From Methylotenera sp. (lineage in GTDB: Bacteria > Pseudomonadota > Gammaproteobacteria > Burkholderiales > Methylophilaceae): a DNA stretch of 64,000 bases. The stretch is from the NCBI RefSeq assembly GCF_030684185.1, contig NZ_JAUXOY010000008.1:1-64000 (forward strand), read 5' to 3'. Shown piece by piece: positions 1 to 8,977 of this stretch; within the stretch, counting starts at the first letter, position 1, and the number at the start of each line of letters is the position of its first letter. A program made the position numbers and the translations under genes. The notes under the pieces were generated by a model. It was given only the letters and a program-made list of their open reading frames with translations. It was not told the DNA's origin and made no database searches.

Positions 1-140
1 TAGGCTTTTGCTTCGCCGCCGAATTTTTTTGACAAGATTGTAGTAATCGCTGCTGTTAGTGTTGTTTTACCATGGTCCACGTGGCCAATCGTACCTACGT
101 TGACGTGCGGCTTGGTCCGCTCAAATTTACCTTTTGCCAT
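1..140 (-). CDS. tuf: Elongation factor Tu, N-terminal part (runs off the window)
   Basis: The 46 readable codons begin [20 protein letters not shown] and continue into the G1 GTP-binding loop HVDHGKT, which is diagnostic of EF-Tu, the GTPase that delivers aminoacyl-tRNA to the ribosome. The start codon is at 138-140, behind a Shine-Dalgarno AAGGA. The rest of the gene lies beyond base 1. It is the last gene visible downstream of four co-oriented tRNA genes, the arrangement known from enterobacterial tufB. Only the first ~12% of the protein is present. Confidence 0.97.
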   Translation of the reverse strand, partial: MAKGKFERTKPHVNVGTIGHVDHGKTTLTAAITTILSKKFGGEAKA

Positions 141-255
141 TGCTTCAGTCCTTTACAATATTTTATTAACTATAAGTTTTATTAAAATTAATAAAACTTG
201 TTCAAATTTAAAAACCAACTCAAATTAGAGCGGCGCTACATAAAACATCTACTCT

Positions 256-330
<75 letters not shown>

Positions 331-353
331 GCTTAATTCTGCGTATTCAGTCT

Positions 354-429
354 TGGAGCGGGCGACGAGACTCGAACTCGCGACATTCAGTTTGGAAAAC
401 TGAAGCTCTACCAACTGAGCTACACCCGC
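354..429 (-). tRNA. tRNA-Gly (anticodon TCC)
   Basis: On the minus strand the acceptor GCGGGTG pairs with CGCCCGC (one G-T pair) and CCA is encoded. The anticodon stem TCAGT/ACTGA encloses TTTCCAA, so the anticodon is TCC. The T loop TTCGAGT is canonical. Third tRNA of the cluster, 23 bases upstream of tRNA-Thr(GGT). Confidence 0.95.
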
Positions 430-511
430 GCATCCATCTAAACCAGCGCCAACAGGCTCAAACTATTCCAGCTACTACATCTCTACTGCAATTTACGGTT
501 CAATAAAAACT

Positions 512-596
512 TGGTGGAGGGGGAAGGATTCGAACCTTCGTACTCTGAGAGAACGGATTTACAGTCCGTCGCCTTTAACCACTCGGCCACCCCTCC
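512..596 (-). tRNA. tRNA-Tyr (anticodon GTA)
   Basis: An 85-base class II tRNA with a long variable arm. The acceptor GGAGGGG pairs with the CCCCTCC block before ACCA, and the anticodon loop CTGTAAA gives GTA. The long variable arm and the TTCGAAT T loop support Tyr. Second tRNA of the cluster. Confidence 0.95.
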
Positions 597-668
597 AAAC
601 CGAACCCGCGATTATGCTGAAAATTTGACTTGCTGTCAAATGTATAAAAGGGCAAATGTTTAAGAATT

Positions 669-744
669 TGGTGCCGGATGTCGGAATCGAACTGACGACC
701 TTCGCATTACAAGTGCGCTGCTCTACCAACTGAGCTAATCCGGC
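669..744 (-). tRNA. tRNA-Thr (anticodon TGT)
   Basis: Acceptor GCCGGAT pairs with ATCCGGC and CCA is encoded. Anticodon loop CTTGTAA gives TGT. First tRNA of the cluster; with the GGT isoacceptor at 256-330 it covers most threonine codons. Its 5' end lies about 20 bases downstream of a TATAAT -10 box. Confidence 0.95.
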
Positions 745-761
745 GTTTATTTGAGTTGCGT

Positions 762-790
762 ATTATACTGATATTTTGAAAAAAGGTAAG
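762..790 (-). promoter_or_regulatory. Probable promoter of the tRNA-tuf operon
   Basis: The minus strand has a perfect -10 hexamer TATAAT (bases 767-762) about 18 bases before the 5' end of tRNA-Thr(TGT). About 16 bases upstream of it is only a weak -35 match (TTACCT, 3/6), overlapping the stop codon of sspB. Placed directly ahead of the first tRNA, it is the likely start of the tRNA-tuf transcript. No discriminator or UP element was verified. Confidence 0.55.
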
Positions 791-1216
791 CTACTTTACG
801 ATAGTTAATGTAGGTTTTTTGCTTTTTGTTGAAGTTTTATCTTCTGAAGTTACATCCTGTCCTGTTAAACCGTCATTTTTACCTGCGGAAGCAAGTGAAG
901 GCTCCTCTATTTCAAAAAACATTCCTTGACCATTTTCACGTGCGAATATGCCCTTTACTGCGTGCATAGGCACATATAGATTTTGCGAAACACCACCAAA
1001 CCTTGCTGAAAAACTAATGGCTTCATTATCTATCAGCAATTCTTTGGTGGCCGTGTAGTTTATATTCAACACAATTTCACCATTTTTAACGTAAGCCATA
1101 GGCACGCGAGTGTGGCTATCTACCGCGACTAACAAATGCGGTGTATAACCACTATCAACGCACCATTCGTGAATGGCTCGCAAAAGATAGGGCTTAGTAG
1201 AAGAGAGTTCCGCCAT
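791..1216 (-). CDS. sspB: ClpXP adaptor SspB (stringent starvation protein B)
   Basis: A 141-residue protein with the SspB fold region at residues 5-110, then an acidic/polar flexible linker. It ends in KKPTLTIVK, which matches the C-terminal ClpX-docking tail of SspB. In the family, SspB tethers ssrA-tagged proteins to the ClpXP protease in the cytoplasm. It lies 27 bases downstream of sspA in the same direction, the usual sspAB order, and behind the cytochrome bc1 genes. The length fits the family (about 130-165 residues). Confidence 0.93.
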   Translation of the reverse strand: MAELSSTKPYLLRAIHEWCVDSGYTPHLLVAVDSHTRVPMAYVKNGEIVLNINYTATKELLIDNEAISFSARFGGVSQNLYVPMHAVKGIFARENGQGMFFEIEEPSLASAGKNDGLTGQDVTSEDKTSTKSKKPTLTIVK

Positions 1217-1243
1217 AAAATACTTTTAACTGCACTTCAATAT

Positions 1244-1843
1244 TTACTTGCGCATTGCTTTTTCTGAAGGCGTCATCGCATCAGCGTATAACGGCCTTGA
1301 GAATAGTCGCTCAGCATACTTTAATATCGGGGCAGCTTGATTTTGCAAGTCTATCCCATAGTGACCTAAACGCCACAATAGAGGCGTTACTGCAACATCC
1401 AGCATTGAGTAATCATCACCAAGCAAGTAATTTTGTTTAGAGAAAATAGGCACTAATTGCGTTAAATTATCACGAATTGTAATGCGTGCTTTATCTGCTT
1501 TTTCATCATCACCAGACTCAATATCTTTAATATGATCAAATAGCTCTTTTTCAAAGTTATATAAGAACAATCTAGCCCTGGCGCGCATAACTGGATCAGG
1601 CGGCATCAATTGTGGATGAGGAAAACGCTCATCAATATATTCATTGATAATGTTTGCTTCCGATAAAACCAAATCACGCTCCACCAAAACTGGCACTTGG
1701 TTGTATGGGTTAATTACCGCCAAATCTTCTGGCTTATTTGCAAGGTCAACATCTATCACCTGAAAATCCATACCTTTTTCAAATAAAACAATCCGGCAAC
1801 GGTGGCTATAAGGATCAGTTGTCCCTGAGTATAAAGTCATCAT
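1244..1843 (-). CDS. sspA: Stringent starvation protein A, GST-fold transcription factor
   Basis: A 199-residue glutathione-S-transferase-like protein. Residues 1-80 form the thioredoxin-fold domain, with YSGTTDPYSHRCRI at the N-terminus and the NQVPVL cis-proline motif. The all-helical domain follows. SspA proteins bind RNA polymerase during stationary phase or stress rather than acting as transferases; that role is known from E. coli and inferred here. The start codon lies 1 base after the petC stop, so sspA is probably co-transcribed with petABC, as in many betaproteobacteria. Confidence 0.93.
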   Translation of the reverse strand: MMTLYSGTTDPYSHRCRIVLFEKGMDFQVIDVDLANKPEDLAVINPYNQVPVLVERDLVLSEANIINEYIDERFPHPQLMPPDPVMRARARLFLYNFEKELFDHIKDIESGDDEKADKARITIRDNLTQLVPIFSKQNYLLGDDYSMLDVAVTPLLWRLGHYGIDLQNQAAPILKYAERLFSRPLYADAMTPSEKAMRK

Positions 1844-1844
1844 A

Positions 1845-2561
1845 TTAGTGTATATCCTTCCAATAGGCTTTCTTGAGCTTGTAAGTAAGTACCAACAACA
1901 CTCCTAAAAACAGTAATACAAACCAGCCCATACGATTGCGCTGTTGTTTTGCAGGCTCAGACATGTAAGCCATAAAATTGGTTAAATCGCCAACCATAGC
2001 ATCATATTCGTCCGTTGACATTTTGCCTGGCTTGACTAGCGTTAACTTGTGTGTTTGATGATCTAATGCTTGCTCGCCTTGCAGTTCATACAAAACATGC
2101 GGCATTGCCACTTTATCAAACACAAGGTTATTCCAGCCTGACGGGCGTGTATCGTCTCGATAAAAACTACGCATATAGGTATACACCCAGTCAGCGCCAC
2201 GCGCGCGCACTTCAACTGACAAATCTGGCGGTGCAACGCCAAACCATTTTTTTGCATCATTTTTGTTAATCGTCGCAGTCATTGGGTCGCCCACTTTTTC
2301 AGCGGTAAAAAGCAGATTTTCTTTTATTTGCTTTTCTGTCAAACCAATATCTTGCAAACGGTTATAACGCATGTAATTTGCGCTATGGCAGTTTAAGCAA
2401 TTATTGATAAATGTGCGTGCGCCGCGTTGTAATGATGCGTGATTAGATACATCAATCGGTGCTTTATCTAAATGCACCTCAGTACTAGCAAAACTTAATG
2501 TAGGCAACAACAACAATGCGAACACGGCTTTTTTCATTTGAGTTTTTATGTGCATGATCAT
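1845..2561 (-). CDS. petC: Cytochrome c1 of the bc1 complex
   Basis: A 238-residue protein with a signal peptide (residues 1-25, cleavage near SFA-STE). It has a single haem c site CLNCH at about residues 55-59, a conserved DLSVEVRARGADW stretch, and a C-terminal membrane anchor at about 211-231. It carries electrons from the Rieske protein to soluble or membrane cytochromes on the periplasmic face. Its start overlaps the petB stop by one base, showing tight translational coupling in petABC. Confidence 0.95.
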   Translation of the reverse strand: MIMHIKTQMKKAVFALLLLPTLSFASTEVHLDKAPIDVSNHASLQRGARTFINNCLNCHSANYMRYNRLQDIGLTEKQIKENLLFTAEKVGDPMTATINKNDAKKWFGVAPPDLSVEVRARGADWVYTYMRSFYRDDTRPSGWNNLVFDKVAMPHVLYELQGEQALDHQTHKLTLVKPGKMSTDEYDAMVGDLTNFMAYMSEPAKQQRNRMGWFVLLFLGVLLVLTYKLKKAYWKDIH

Positions 2562-3844
2562 TATCCTGTCACTCTAGTTGGCACGGGCTTGGTTTTATCT
2601 TTTTTGCTGTACCAAGGCATTAAAATAAAGAACAAGAAATAGATGGCACTGAAAATACGCGCAACAACTGTGGCAATATCCGCTTTACCCATCCAGGCAC
2701 CAAACTGCCCCCATACATCGGCAGGCACTGTGCCTAAATAACCCAGCACCAAAAAGCTCACCACAAATGCCGTTAACCAGCCTTTGTACAGATTACCTTT
2801 GTAGCGAATGGATTTTACAGGGCTACGGTCTAACCACGGTAAAAATGCAAACGCAATAACAGACAATCCCATCGCCGCCACACCTGGAAATTGTGAAATA
2901 CCAATCGGCGGCACAGCTCGCAATATTGAGTAATACGGTGTGAAATACCAAGTAGGTGCAATGTGCGCTGGCGTGACTAACGGATCAGCAGGAACAAAAT
3001 TATTGGCTTCCAAAAAGTAGCCGCCCATTTCAGGTGCAAAGAAAATAATCGCAGCGAATACGATTAAAAACACCACAACACCCACTAAGTCTTTAACAGA
3101 GTAGTAAGGGTGGAATGGAATGCCATCTAAAGGAATGCCTGTAGTTTTATCTTTCACCTTTTTGATTTCAACGCCATCCGGATTGTTAGAACCCACCTCA
3201 TGCAAGGCAATAATGTGCGCTGCAACCAAACCAATAATCACCAAAGGCAATGCAATGACATGGAATGCAAAAAAACGATTGAGCGTTGCATCTGAAGTTA
3301 AATAATCACCACGCAGCCATTCAGCAATATCTGGGCCGATAAACGGCACGGTACCGAATAAGCTGGTAATCACTTGCGCACCCCAGTAAGACATTTGACC
3401 CCAAGGCAATAAGTAGCCAAAGAACGCCTCGCCCATCAAAGCCAAGAAAATACCTACGCCAAATAACCAAATAAGCTCGCGCGGATTACGGTATGAGCCG
3501 TAAAGCAAACCACGGAACATATGCAGATAAATCACCACAAAAAATAGTGAAGCGCCTGTAGAGTGCATGTAGCGAATGAGCCAGCCCCAAGGCACGTCAC
3601 GCATAATGTATTCAACAGAGGCGAACGCCATCGCCGCCTCTGGCTTGTAGTGCATGGTTAAAAAGATGCCCGTGACAATTTGCAACACCAGCACCAAGAG
3701 CGCCAATGAGCCGAAAAAGTACCAGAAGTTAAAATTCTTAGGTGCATAATATTCCGTAAGATGCGCCTTAACATTACTAGTAAGCGGAAAGCGTGCATCC
3801 ACCCAACCCAAAAGCGCATCTGCTTTTTTAGTCAAAAAACTCAT
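2561..3844 (-). CDS. petB: Cytochrome b of the bc1 complex
   Basis: A 427-residue polytopic membrane protein spanning both the N-terminal (b6-like) and C-terminal (subunit IV-like) parts of cytochrome b. The haem-ligand helices are visible (HSTGASLFFVVIYLHMF and FHVIALPLVIIGLVAAH). The Qo-site tetrapeptide reads PTWY (in HIAPTWYFTPYYSILRA) instead of the textbook PEWY. It catalyses quinol oxidation and reduction in the proton-motive Q cycle. Its start overlaps the petA stop by one base. Confidence 0.96.
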   Translation of the reverse strand: MSFLTKKADALLGWVDARFPLTSNVKAHLTEYYAPKNFNFWYFFGSLALLVLVLQIVTGIFLTMHYKPEAAMAFASVEYIMRDVPWGWLIRYMHSTGASLFFVVIYLHMFRGLLYGSYRNPRELIWLFGVGIFLALMGEAFFGYLLPWGQMSYWGAQVITSLFGTVPFIGPDIAEWLRGDYLTSDATLNRFFAFHVIALPLVIIGLVAAHIIALHEVGSNNPDGVEIKKVKDKTTGIPLDGIPFHPYYSVKDLVGVVVFLIVFAAIIFFAPEMGGYFLEANNFVPADPLVTPAHIAPTWYFTPYYSILRAVPPIGISQFPGVAAMGLSVIAFAFLPWLDRSPVKSIRYKGNLYKGWLTAFVVSFLVLGYLGTVPADVWGQFGAWMGKADIATVVARIFSAIYFLFFILMPWYSKKDKTKPVPTRVTG

Positions 3845-4491
3845 TATGCAGACTCCTTGTCTTCACCAATTAACAGGGTTGTTTCGGTTAAATATTGGTG
3901 CTTAGGTACAACCAAATTAGTGGGTGCCGGCGAGCCTTTATATACGCGCCCAGATAAATCAAATTTAGAGCCGTGACACGCGCAAACAAAACCTCCATCC
4001 CAATCCGCAGTGACCGCAAAGTTTTGAGCTGGCGAACAACCCAAATGCGTACAAGTACCCAACATCACCGCGTATTTCGCTTTAATAGCTCGGTCTTTAT
4101 TTTTGCAATAGTCAGGCTGCTGAGGAATTTCTAAATTTGGGTCAGCCAACTGCGCATCATGGTTGGCAAGCTTAGCAATTTGCTCATCGGTACGATGGAT
4201 AACCCAAAGAGGCTGCCCACGATACTCTGAAACCATCATATCACCAGGGGCAATTTTACTGACATCCACTTCTACTGGCGCACCAGCAGCTTTTGCACGC
4301 TCACTCGGCGTCATGCTTAATACAAATGGCACTGCGGCTGTTGCACAACCTACCGCACCCACAGCGGATGTGGCAATTAAAAATTTTCGCTTTTCAGCAT
4401 CAATAGAATTTTGCGATGCGATGCGCGATGTATTTGGCGCATGATTGGATAGTGAACTAGCTTGATGCTTGTCATTATGGTTGTCTGACAT
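3844..4491 (-). CDS. petA: Rieske iron-sulfur subunit of the bc1 complex
   Basis: A 215-residue protein with an N-terminal membrane/Tat-type signal region (residues 34-65) and the C-terminal Rieske domain. The two cluster-binding boxes are CTHLGC and CACHGS. The signal reads [11 protein letters not shown], so the first arginine of the usual twin-arginine pair is lysine. The N-terminal ~30 residues are polar and longer than usual. First gene of petABC-sspAB, with a likely promoter at 4591-4619. Confidence 0.95.
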   Translation of the reverse strand: MSDNHNDKHQASSLSNHAPNTSRIASQNSIDAEKRKFLIATSAVGAVGCATAAVPFVLSMTPSERAKAAGAPVEVDVSKIAPGDMMVSEYRGQPLWVIHRTDEQIAKLANHDAQLADPNLEIPQQPDYCKNKDRAIKAKYAVMLGTCTHLGCSPAQNFAVTADWDGGFVCACHGSKFDLSGRVYKGSPAPTNLVVPKHQYLTETTLLIGEDKESA

Positions 4492-4590
4492 AGATTCCTC
4501 TTAAACTAATTAGAATAAGCTTCACCCTTTTGAGGTTAAACTTCAAATTTAATGCTCTAAAAAAATATACTACTAATTTCAACTGCGCGC

Positions 4591-4619
4591 ATTATACAAT
4601 TTTCAGAATATAATTTAAA
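4591..4619 (-). promoter_or_regulatory. Probable sigma-70 promoter of petABC-sspAB
   Basis: On the minus strand, TTTAAA (4619-4614; 4/6 match to the -35) and TATAAT (4596-4591; perfect -10) are separated by 17 bases. The predicted start is about 90 bases upstream of the petA start codon. It lies in the 182-base spacer after the Nif3 gene. Seen by eye only. Confidence 0.5.
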
Positions 4620-4673
4620 GCTTTATTTTATAACTGATTGATATAAAAGAACTAAACCAAATTTTTAAAATGA

Positions 4674-5423
4674 TTAAACTGGGTTATTTATATCAATAAA
4701 TTCACATACCAAATTGAATTTTTTTGCCAAATGCTCACCCAATGCTTGCACGCCATAGCGTTCTGTTACGTGATGTCCCGCAGAAATGTATGATACGCCA
4801 GACTCTACCGATTGATGCGTGGTCTGCTCTGATATTTCACCACTGATAAACACATCCACACCAAGTTCAATCGCAGTATCCATGTAACCTTGAGCTGCGC
4901 CTGTACACCAAGCTACTTTACGCACAATTTGTAATGGATCACCAATAACTAATGGGCTACGCTGAAGAGCAGCCTCTATCTTTGCAGCAAAGTCAGATAG
5001 ACTAGTAGGTTCAGTTAAAGTGCCATAAGCAATAATATTTGATTCGCCAGTGAACCCCGTAAGCGTAATTCCTAGAATTCGTGCTAACTGTATATTATTA
5101 CCAAATTCAGGGTGCGCATCTAATGGCAAATGATAGGCCATCAAATTTAAATCATTCTTTAGCAAAAACGCTAGTCGATTACGTTTAATGCCAACGACTC
5201 TGGCATCTTCGTTACGCCAAAAATATCCATGATGAACTAAAATCAAGTCTGCATCAGCTTGCTTCGCAGCCTCCAGGAGCGCCATGCTTGCGGTCACGCC
5301 AGTTACAATTTTGTGTATCTCCGCCTTACCTTGTACTTGCAAGCCATTTGGACAATAATCTTTGAAGGACTCAACTTGCATGAGTTGTTGGGTATAATGA
5401 ACTAACTCATTGAGTTTTACCAT
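4674..5423 (-). CDS. Nif3-like dinuclear metal-centre protein (YbgI family)
   Basis: A 249-residue Nif3/YbgI family protein. The metal-binding HH pair is in LILVHHGYFW (residues 64-65), with a second site in AYHLPLDAHPEFGNN and a C-terminal SAGHHVTERYG motif. Family members form hexameric toroids with two metal ions per subunit. Their cellular role is uncertain (GTP cyclohydrolase I type 2 is a common but doubtful label). It precedes petABC in the same direction and is divergent from the protease at 5588. Confidence 0.9.
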   Translation of the reverse strand: MVKLNELVHYTQQLMQVESFKDYCPNGLQVQGKAEIHKIVTGVTASMALLEAAKQADADLILVHHGYFWRNEDARVVGIKRNRLAFLLKNDLNLMAYHLPLDAHPEFGNNIQLARILGITLTGFTGESNIIAYGTLTEPTSLSDFAAKIEAALQRSPLVIGDPLQIVRKVAWCTGAAQGYMDTAIELGVDVFISGEISEQTTHQSVESGVSYISAGHHVTERYGVQALGEHLAKKFNLVCEFIDINNPV

Positions 5424-5587
5424 TTTTTACGACCTTTTTAACATTGCCTTATTGTTTTTTAGCTAGAATAGCCTGATATTACATTGCGACCGCATAATAC
5501 TCAATAAACACGAACTTACCGCTACACCTTAACACCCATATTTATAATTATCTGTACTTTTCAATCACTTATCTGACAAGCATACTA

Positions 5588-6772
5588 ATGAATAATCAAT
5601 TACACAAAAAGCTATGGCTCATTTTTGCGCAAACCGTCACGGTGTGCCTGGCCGTAGTTTTTGTTTTGCGAATTTTTTTCCCAGACATGCTGGAAAACAT
5701 ACTTGCTAAAAAGCCATACGCTGTTGCTGTTAAACAAGAATACTCTGGACTAAACATCAAAGAAGTGGCCTCATACAGCCAAGCCGTAAAAAAAGCTATG
5801 CCTGCTGTGGTGAACATTTTCACCAGTAAAATAGCCCCCGAAAACCCGCATCAAAAGTATCTAGATGATCCAACATTCCGGCAGTTCTTTGGCGATCAAT
5901 TTGATGACTCCGACGGTCAACCCCAACCTGAAAACAGCTTGGGGTCAGGCGTAATCGTCAGCGCCCAAGGTTTAATTCTGACTAACAATCATGTCATAGC
6001 TTCGGCTGATGAGATTGAAATCGCACTATCGGATGGCCGTAAAATGTCTGCAAAGGTTGTAGGAACAGATCCTGATACCGATTTAGCGCTAATTAAAATT
6101 GAGGCGGATCATTTGCCCGCCATTACGTTTGCCAGCTCAGATAAGCTCAATGTAGGCGATGTGGTATTAGCGATTGGCAATCCATTCGGTGTTGGTCAAA
6201 CCGTGACGCAAGGCATTATCAGTGCGCTTGGTCGCAATCATTTAGGCATCAATACCTTTGAAAACTTCATTCAAACAGATGCATCAATCAACCCTGGCAA
6301 TTCAGGTGGCGCGCTGATTGATACCGATGGGAATTTAGTGGGGATTAACAGTGCAATATACTCGCGCAGCGGTGGCTCCATGGGGATTGGCTTTGCCATT
6401 CCCGCAACACTGGCGCGTCAAGTCATGGATCAAATAGTCTCGCAAGGTAATGTTACTAGGGGCTGGATAGGTATTGAAGCACAAGATATTACGCCTGAAC
6501 TCGCGGAGTCATTTAGACTTAAAACTGCACAAGGCGCCTTAATTGCTGGAGTCTTACGCGGTAGCCCAGCAGATAAGGCAGGACTACGTCCTGGCGATAT
6601 TTTATTATCTATAGAAGGCAAACTGATATCTGACACGGGTACCATGTTAAATTTAATTGCTGCACTAGCTCCTAGTCAAAGAGCCACCCTGCAAATTGCA
6701 CGGGCTGAAGCAACCATGGATGTAGTAGTGATTATTGGGAAACGACCAAAGCCAGCAGAGATAAAAAAATGA
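5588..6772 (+). CDS. DegS/AlgW-like periplasmic serine protease (HtrA family)
   Basis: A 394-residue HtrA protein. Residues 9-30 form an N-terminal membrane anchor; the trypsin-like domain follows, with catalytic His135 (TNNHVI), Asp165 (DTDLAL) and Ser239 (GNSGGAL). A single PDZ domain covers about 290-375. One PDZ and an uncleaved anchor point to the DegS/AlgW type, which senses misfolded outer-membrane proteins, rather than the two-PDZ DegP. The gene is convergent with tatC, with only 11 bases between the stop codons. Whether it controls a sigma-E-like pathway here is unknown. Confidence 0.92.
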   Translation: MNNQLHKKLWLIFAQTVTVCLAVVFVLRIFFPDMLENILAKKPYAVAVKQEYSGLNIKEVASYSQAVKKAMPAVVNIFTSKIAPENPHQKYLDDPTFRQFFGDQFDDSDGQPQPENSLGSGVIVSAQGLILTNNHVIASADEIEIALSDGRKMSAKVVGTDPDTDLALIKIEADHLPAITFASSDKLNVGDVVLAIGNPFGVGQTVTQGIISALGRNHLGINTFENFIQTDASINPGNSGGALIDTDGNLVGINSAIYSRSGGSMGIGFAIPATLARQVMDQIVSQGNVTRGWIGIEAQDITPELAESFRLKTAQGALIAGVLRGSPADKAGLRPGDILLSIEGKLISDTGTMLNLIAALAPSQRATLQIARAEATMDVVVIIGKRPKPAEIKK

Positions 6773-6783
6773 AATATATATAG

Positions 6784-7536
6784 CTAAAGTGCCGGAGGCA
6801 GAATTGTCGGTGTCTTTGACGGCTTGGTAAACGTTGCAACAATGATGCCCAGTTCATATAACAACCAGATTGGCACCGCTAACATAAACTGGGAAATGAT
6901 ATCAGGTGGGGTAAATATTGCTCCTATAACGAACGCCCCCACAACAACATAACCGCGCACTTCTTTTAACTGAGCAATGGTGACCCAACCAAAACGTACT
7001 CCCATCACCACCGCTATTGGCACTTGAAATGCTAAGCCAAAAGCAAAAAATAGCGTCAGCACAAAATCTAGATAATTACCAATATCGGTCATCACTGCCA
7101 CGCCTGCTGGCGCGGTCCCCACAATAAAACCAAACACCACAGGAAACACCAAAAAGTATGCAAATGCCATACCTGCAAGGAATAATGAACTACTCGCAAC
7201 AATCATAGGTATCATGAATTTTTTTTCATGTGCATAAAGCCCGGGCGCTATAAATGCCCATAACTGGTACATTGTGTGTGGTAAAGAAACGATGAATGCA
7301 GCCATCATCGCCACTTTCATCGGCACAAAAAAAGGTGTCGTCACGGCCGTTGCAATCATTTGACCGCCAGCAGGTAGCTTACTAAGCAATGGCGCCGCAA
7401 GTAAGGCATATATCTTGTTAGCAAATGGGAAAAACGCGATGAAAACGACGACAAAACCTATCACCATGCGTAATAGTCGGTCGCGTAACTCTATTAAATG
7501 TGAAATGAAGTTTTCGGTAGGTGTCACTGGGCGCAA
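6784..7536 (-). CDS. tatC: Sec-independent (Tat) translocase subunit TatC
   Basis: A 250-residue protein with six predicted membrane helices. It has the N-terminal TatC signature (FISHLIELRDRLLR) and the conserved LFFAFGLAFQVPI stretch. TatC is the receptor for twin-arginine signal peptides in the cytoplasmic membrane. It directly follows tatB (stop and start adjacent) in the tatABC order. Its Tat clients here plausibly include the Rieske protein at 3844-4491. Confidence 0.96.
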   Translation of the reverse strand: MRPVTPTENFISHLIELRDRLLRMVIGFVVVFIAFFPFANKIYALLAAPLLSKLPAGGQMIATAVTTPFFVPMKVAMMAAFIVSLPHTMYQLWAFIAPGLYAHEKKFMIPMIVASSSLFLAGMAFAYFLVFPVVFGFIVGTAPAGVAVMTDIGNYLDFVLTLFFAFGLAFQVPIAVVMGVRFGWVTIAQLKEVRGYVVVGAFVIGAIFTPPDIISQFMLAVPIWLLYELGIIVATFTKPSKTPTILPPAL

Positions 7537-7875
7537 CTATACTTTGTCAGAAATTTCGTTGTTACTGGTTTTGGCACTTGCTACGTTGCCTGGCTTCACA
7601 TCAAAATCAAGCAACTCTTGCTCCAATTTATCTGTTTTACGATGAAAATCTGCTTGTGTATTGCTAGCCACATTTTGAATTTCTTGCTGAAGCTGCTGTA
7701 ATTCCTGAAAGCGCACTTCACGATTCACTTCTTCTTTGACTTGCGCTACATATTTTTGCATTCGGCCAGCGAGCGCACCCAGCGTACGGGCTACTTTAGG
7801 CAATTTTTCGGGGCCTATCACTATCAATGCAATGACAGCAATGACAATTAACTCTGAAAAAGAGATATCAAACAT
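7537..7875 (-). CDS. tatB: Sec-independent (Tat) translocase subunit TatB
   Basis: A 112-residue protein that starts MFDISFSELIVIAVIALIVI, with an N-terminal membrane helix. The conserved GPEKLP hinge comes next, then a long amphipathic helix and a polar C-terminus. Together with TatC it forms the substrate-binding complex. It lies between tatA and tatC in the same operon. Confidence 0.95.
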   Translation of the reverse strand: MFDISFSELIVIAVIALIVIGPEKLPKVARTLGALAGRMQKYVAQVKEEVNREVRFQELQQLQQEIQNVASNTQADFHRKTDKLEQELLDFDVKPGNVASAKTSNNEISDKV

Positions 7876-7915
7876 GAAGGCTAAAGTTTAAGCAAGAATA
7901 ATCTTAAAATAATAT

Positions 7916-8272
7916 TTATTTTGCTTTACTTGCTGTTGCGGTCTTCGCGGTTGCGGCCTTTGGTTTTGCTGCGGCTTTGCCCGTGGTCGCTTTTTTAGCA
8001 GCTGGCTTAGCTACTGCCACTTTTTTTATGGGGGTAGTTTTTACTGCTGGTACTTCAGTTACTTCTGCTTCAATCAAATTTGAAGTGGTCTCATTTTTGA
8101 CGGTATTGAGCTCATCGGCATCAGCCATGTTTTTTTCTTCACTCATTGCATCTTTGAAGTTTTTTACGGCTCCACCAACATCACTACCCATATTCCGTAA
8201 TTTTTTTGTACCAAATACCAGTACAACTATCAGCAACACTATCAACCAATGCCAAATACTAAATGAACCCAT
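7916..8272 (-). CDS. tatA: Sec-independent (Tat) translocase subunit TatA with Ala/Lys-rich tail
   Basis: A 118-residue protein. A short N-terminal membrane helix (about residues 4-20) is followed by the [10 protein letters not shown] hinge and the amphipathic helix [13 protein letters not shown], typical of the pore-forming TatA subunit. Residues ~80-118 form a low-complexity Ala/Lys/Thr tail ([20 protein letters not shown]), longer than in the ~80-90-residue classical TatA. First tat gene after the HIT gene (23-base gap). Confidence 0.94.
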   Translation of the reverse strand: MGSFSIWHWLIVLLIVVLVFGTKKLRNMGSDVGGAVKNFKDAMSEEKNMADADELNTVKNETTSNLIEAEVTEVPAVKTTPIKKVAVAKPAAKKATTGKAAAKPKAATAKTATASKAK

Positions 8273-8295
8273 GATAAATCTCCTGAAATATAAGC

Positions 8296-8634
8296 TTAGG
8301 TCTTAGGTGTTTTTTCGCCACCACCCAGTACATGAACGTGCAGATGAAACACTTCTTGCCCACCTTCACGCCCAGTATTTATAAGCGTTTTAAAGCCAGC
8401 CAAGCCCTGTTCTTTTGCAATTTTTGGCGCTAGTAATAGCATCCTGCCCAACAAGGCTTGATGCTGAGAATCGCAATTTAGTAGGCTTTCAACATGCAGT
8501 TTCGGCACAATCAAAAAATGCACCTTAGCTGATGGGTTGATATCATTAAAAACAATGACATCATCATCTTCATAGATTTTTTTTGACGGAATAGCACCAC
8601 TTACAATTTTGCAAAAAATACAGTCTGAGCTCAT
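8296..8634 (-). CDS. HIT-family nucleotide-binding protein (HinT-like)
   Basis: A 112-residue histidine-triad protein. It has the N-terminal [13 protein letters not shown] motif and the catalytic triad HLHVHV near the C-terminus. Such proteins hydrolyse purine nucleoside phosphoramidates. Its start overlaps the hisE stop by one base, and placement between hisE and tatA is conserved in betaproteobacteria. The physiological substrate is unknown. Confidence 0.93.
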   Translation of the reverse strand: MSSDCIFCKIVSGAIPSKKIYEDDDVIVFNDINPSAKVHFLIVPKLHVESLLNCDSQHQALLGRMLLLAPKIAKEQGLAGFKTLINTGREGGQEVFHLHVHVLGGGEKTPKT

Positions 8635-8963
8635 TATTCTGCGTTTCCCTCTTGCCTTGATGCTTTCTCTGCCAGCCCAGACAAACCCTCGCGTCTAGAC
8701 AACTCATCTAATACATCCTGAGGTTTTAGGTCTGCATACGCCAGCATTATAAGGGTATGAAACCATAAATCTGCTGTTTCATAAACCAGGTGCTCTTTAT
8801 CGCCATTTTTGGCGGCAATAATGGTTTCTGCTGCTTCTTCGCCCACTTTTTTAAGTATGCTATCGATTCCTTTAGCATATAGCTTAGCGACGTAAGAAGT
8901 CTGTGGGTCCGCAGTTTTGCGTTGCTCCAACAATGCTGCCAATCGGTTTAAAGTATCATTCAT
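8634..8963 (-). CDS. hisE: Phosphoribosyl-ATP pyrophosphohydrolase
   Basis: A 109-residue all-helical MazG-fold protein. It contains the HisE signature [16 protein letters not shown] and the conserved [12 protein letters not shown] block. It catalyses the second step of histidine synthesis (PR-ATP to PR-AMP plus PPi). It is separate from hisI (14-base gap) rather than fused as in enterobacterial HisIE. Confidence 0.95.
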   Translation of the reverse strand: MNDTLNRLAALLEQRKTADPQTSYVAKLYAKGIDSILKKVGEEAAETIIAAKNGDKEHLVYETADLWFHTLIMLAYADLKPQDVLDELSRREGLSGLAEKASRQEGNAE

Positions 8964-8977
8964 ACACGTAATATGGC

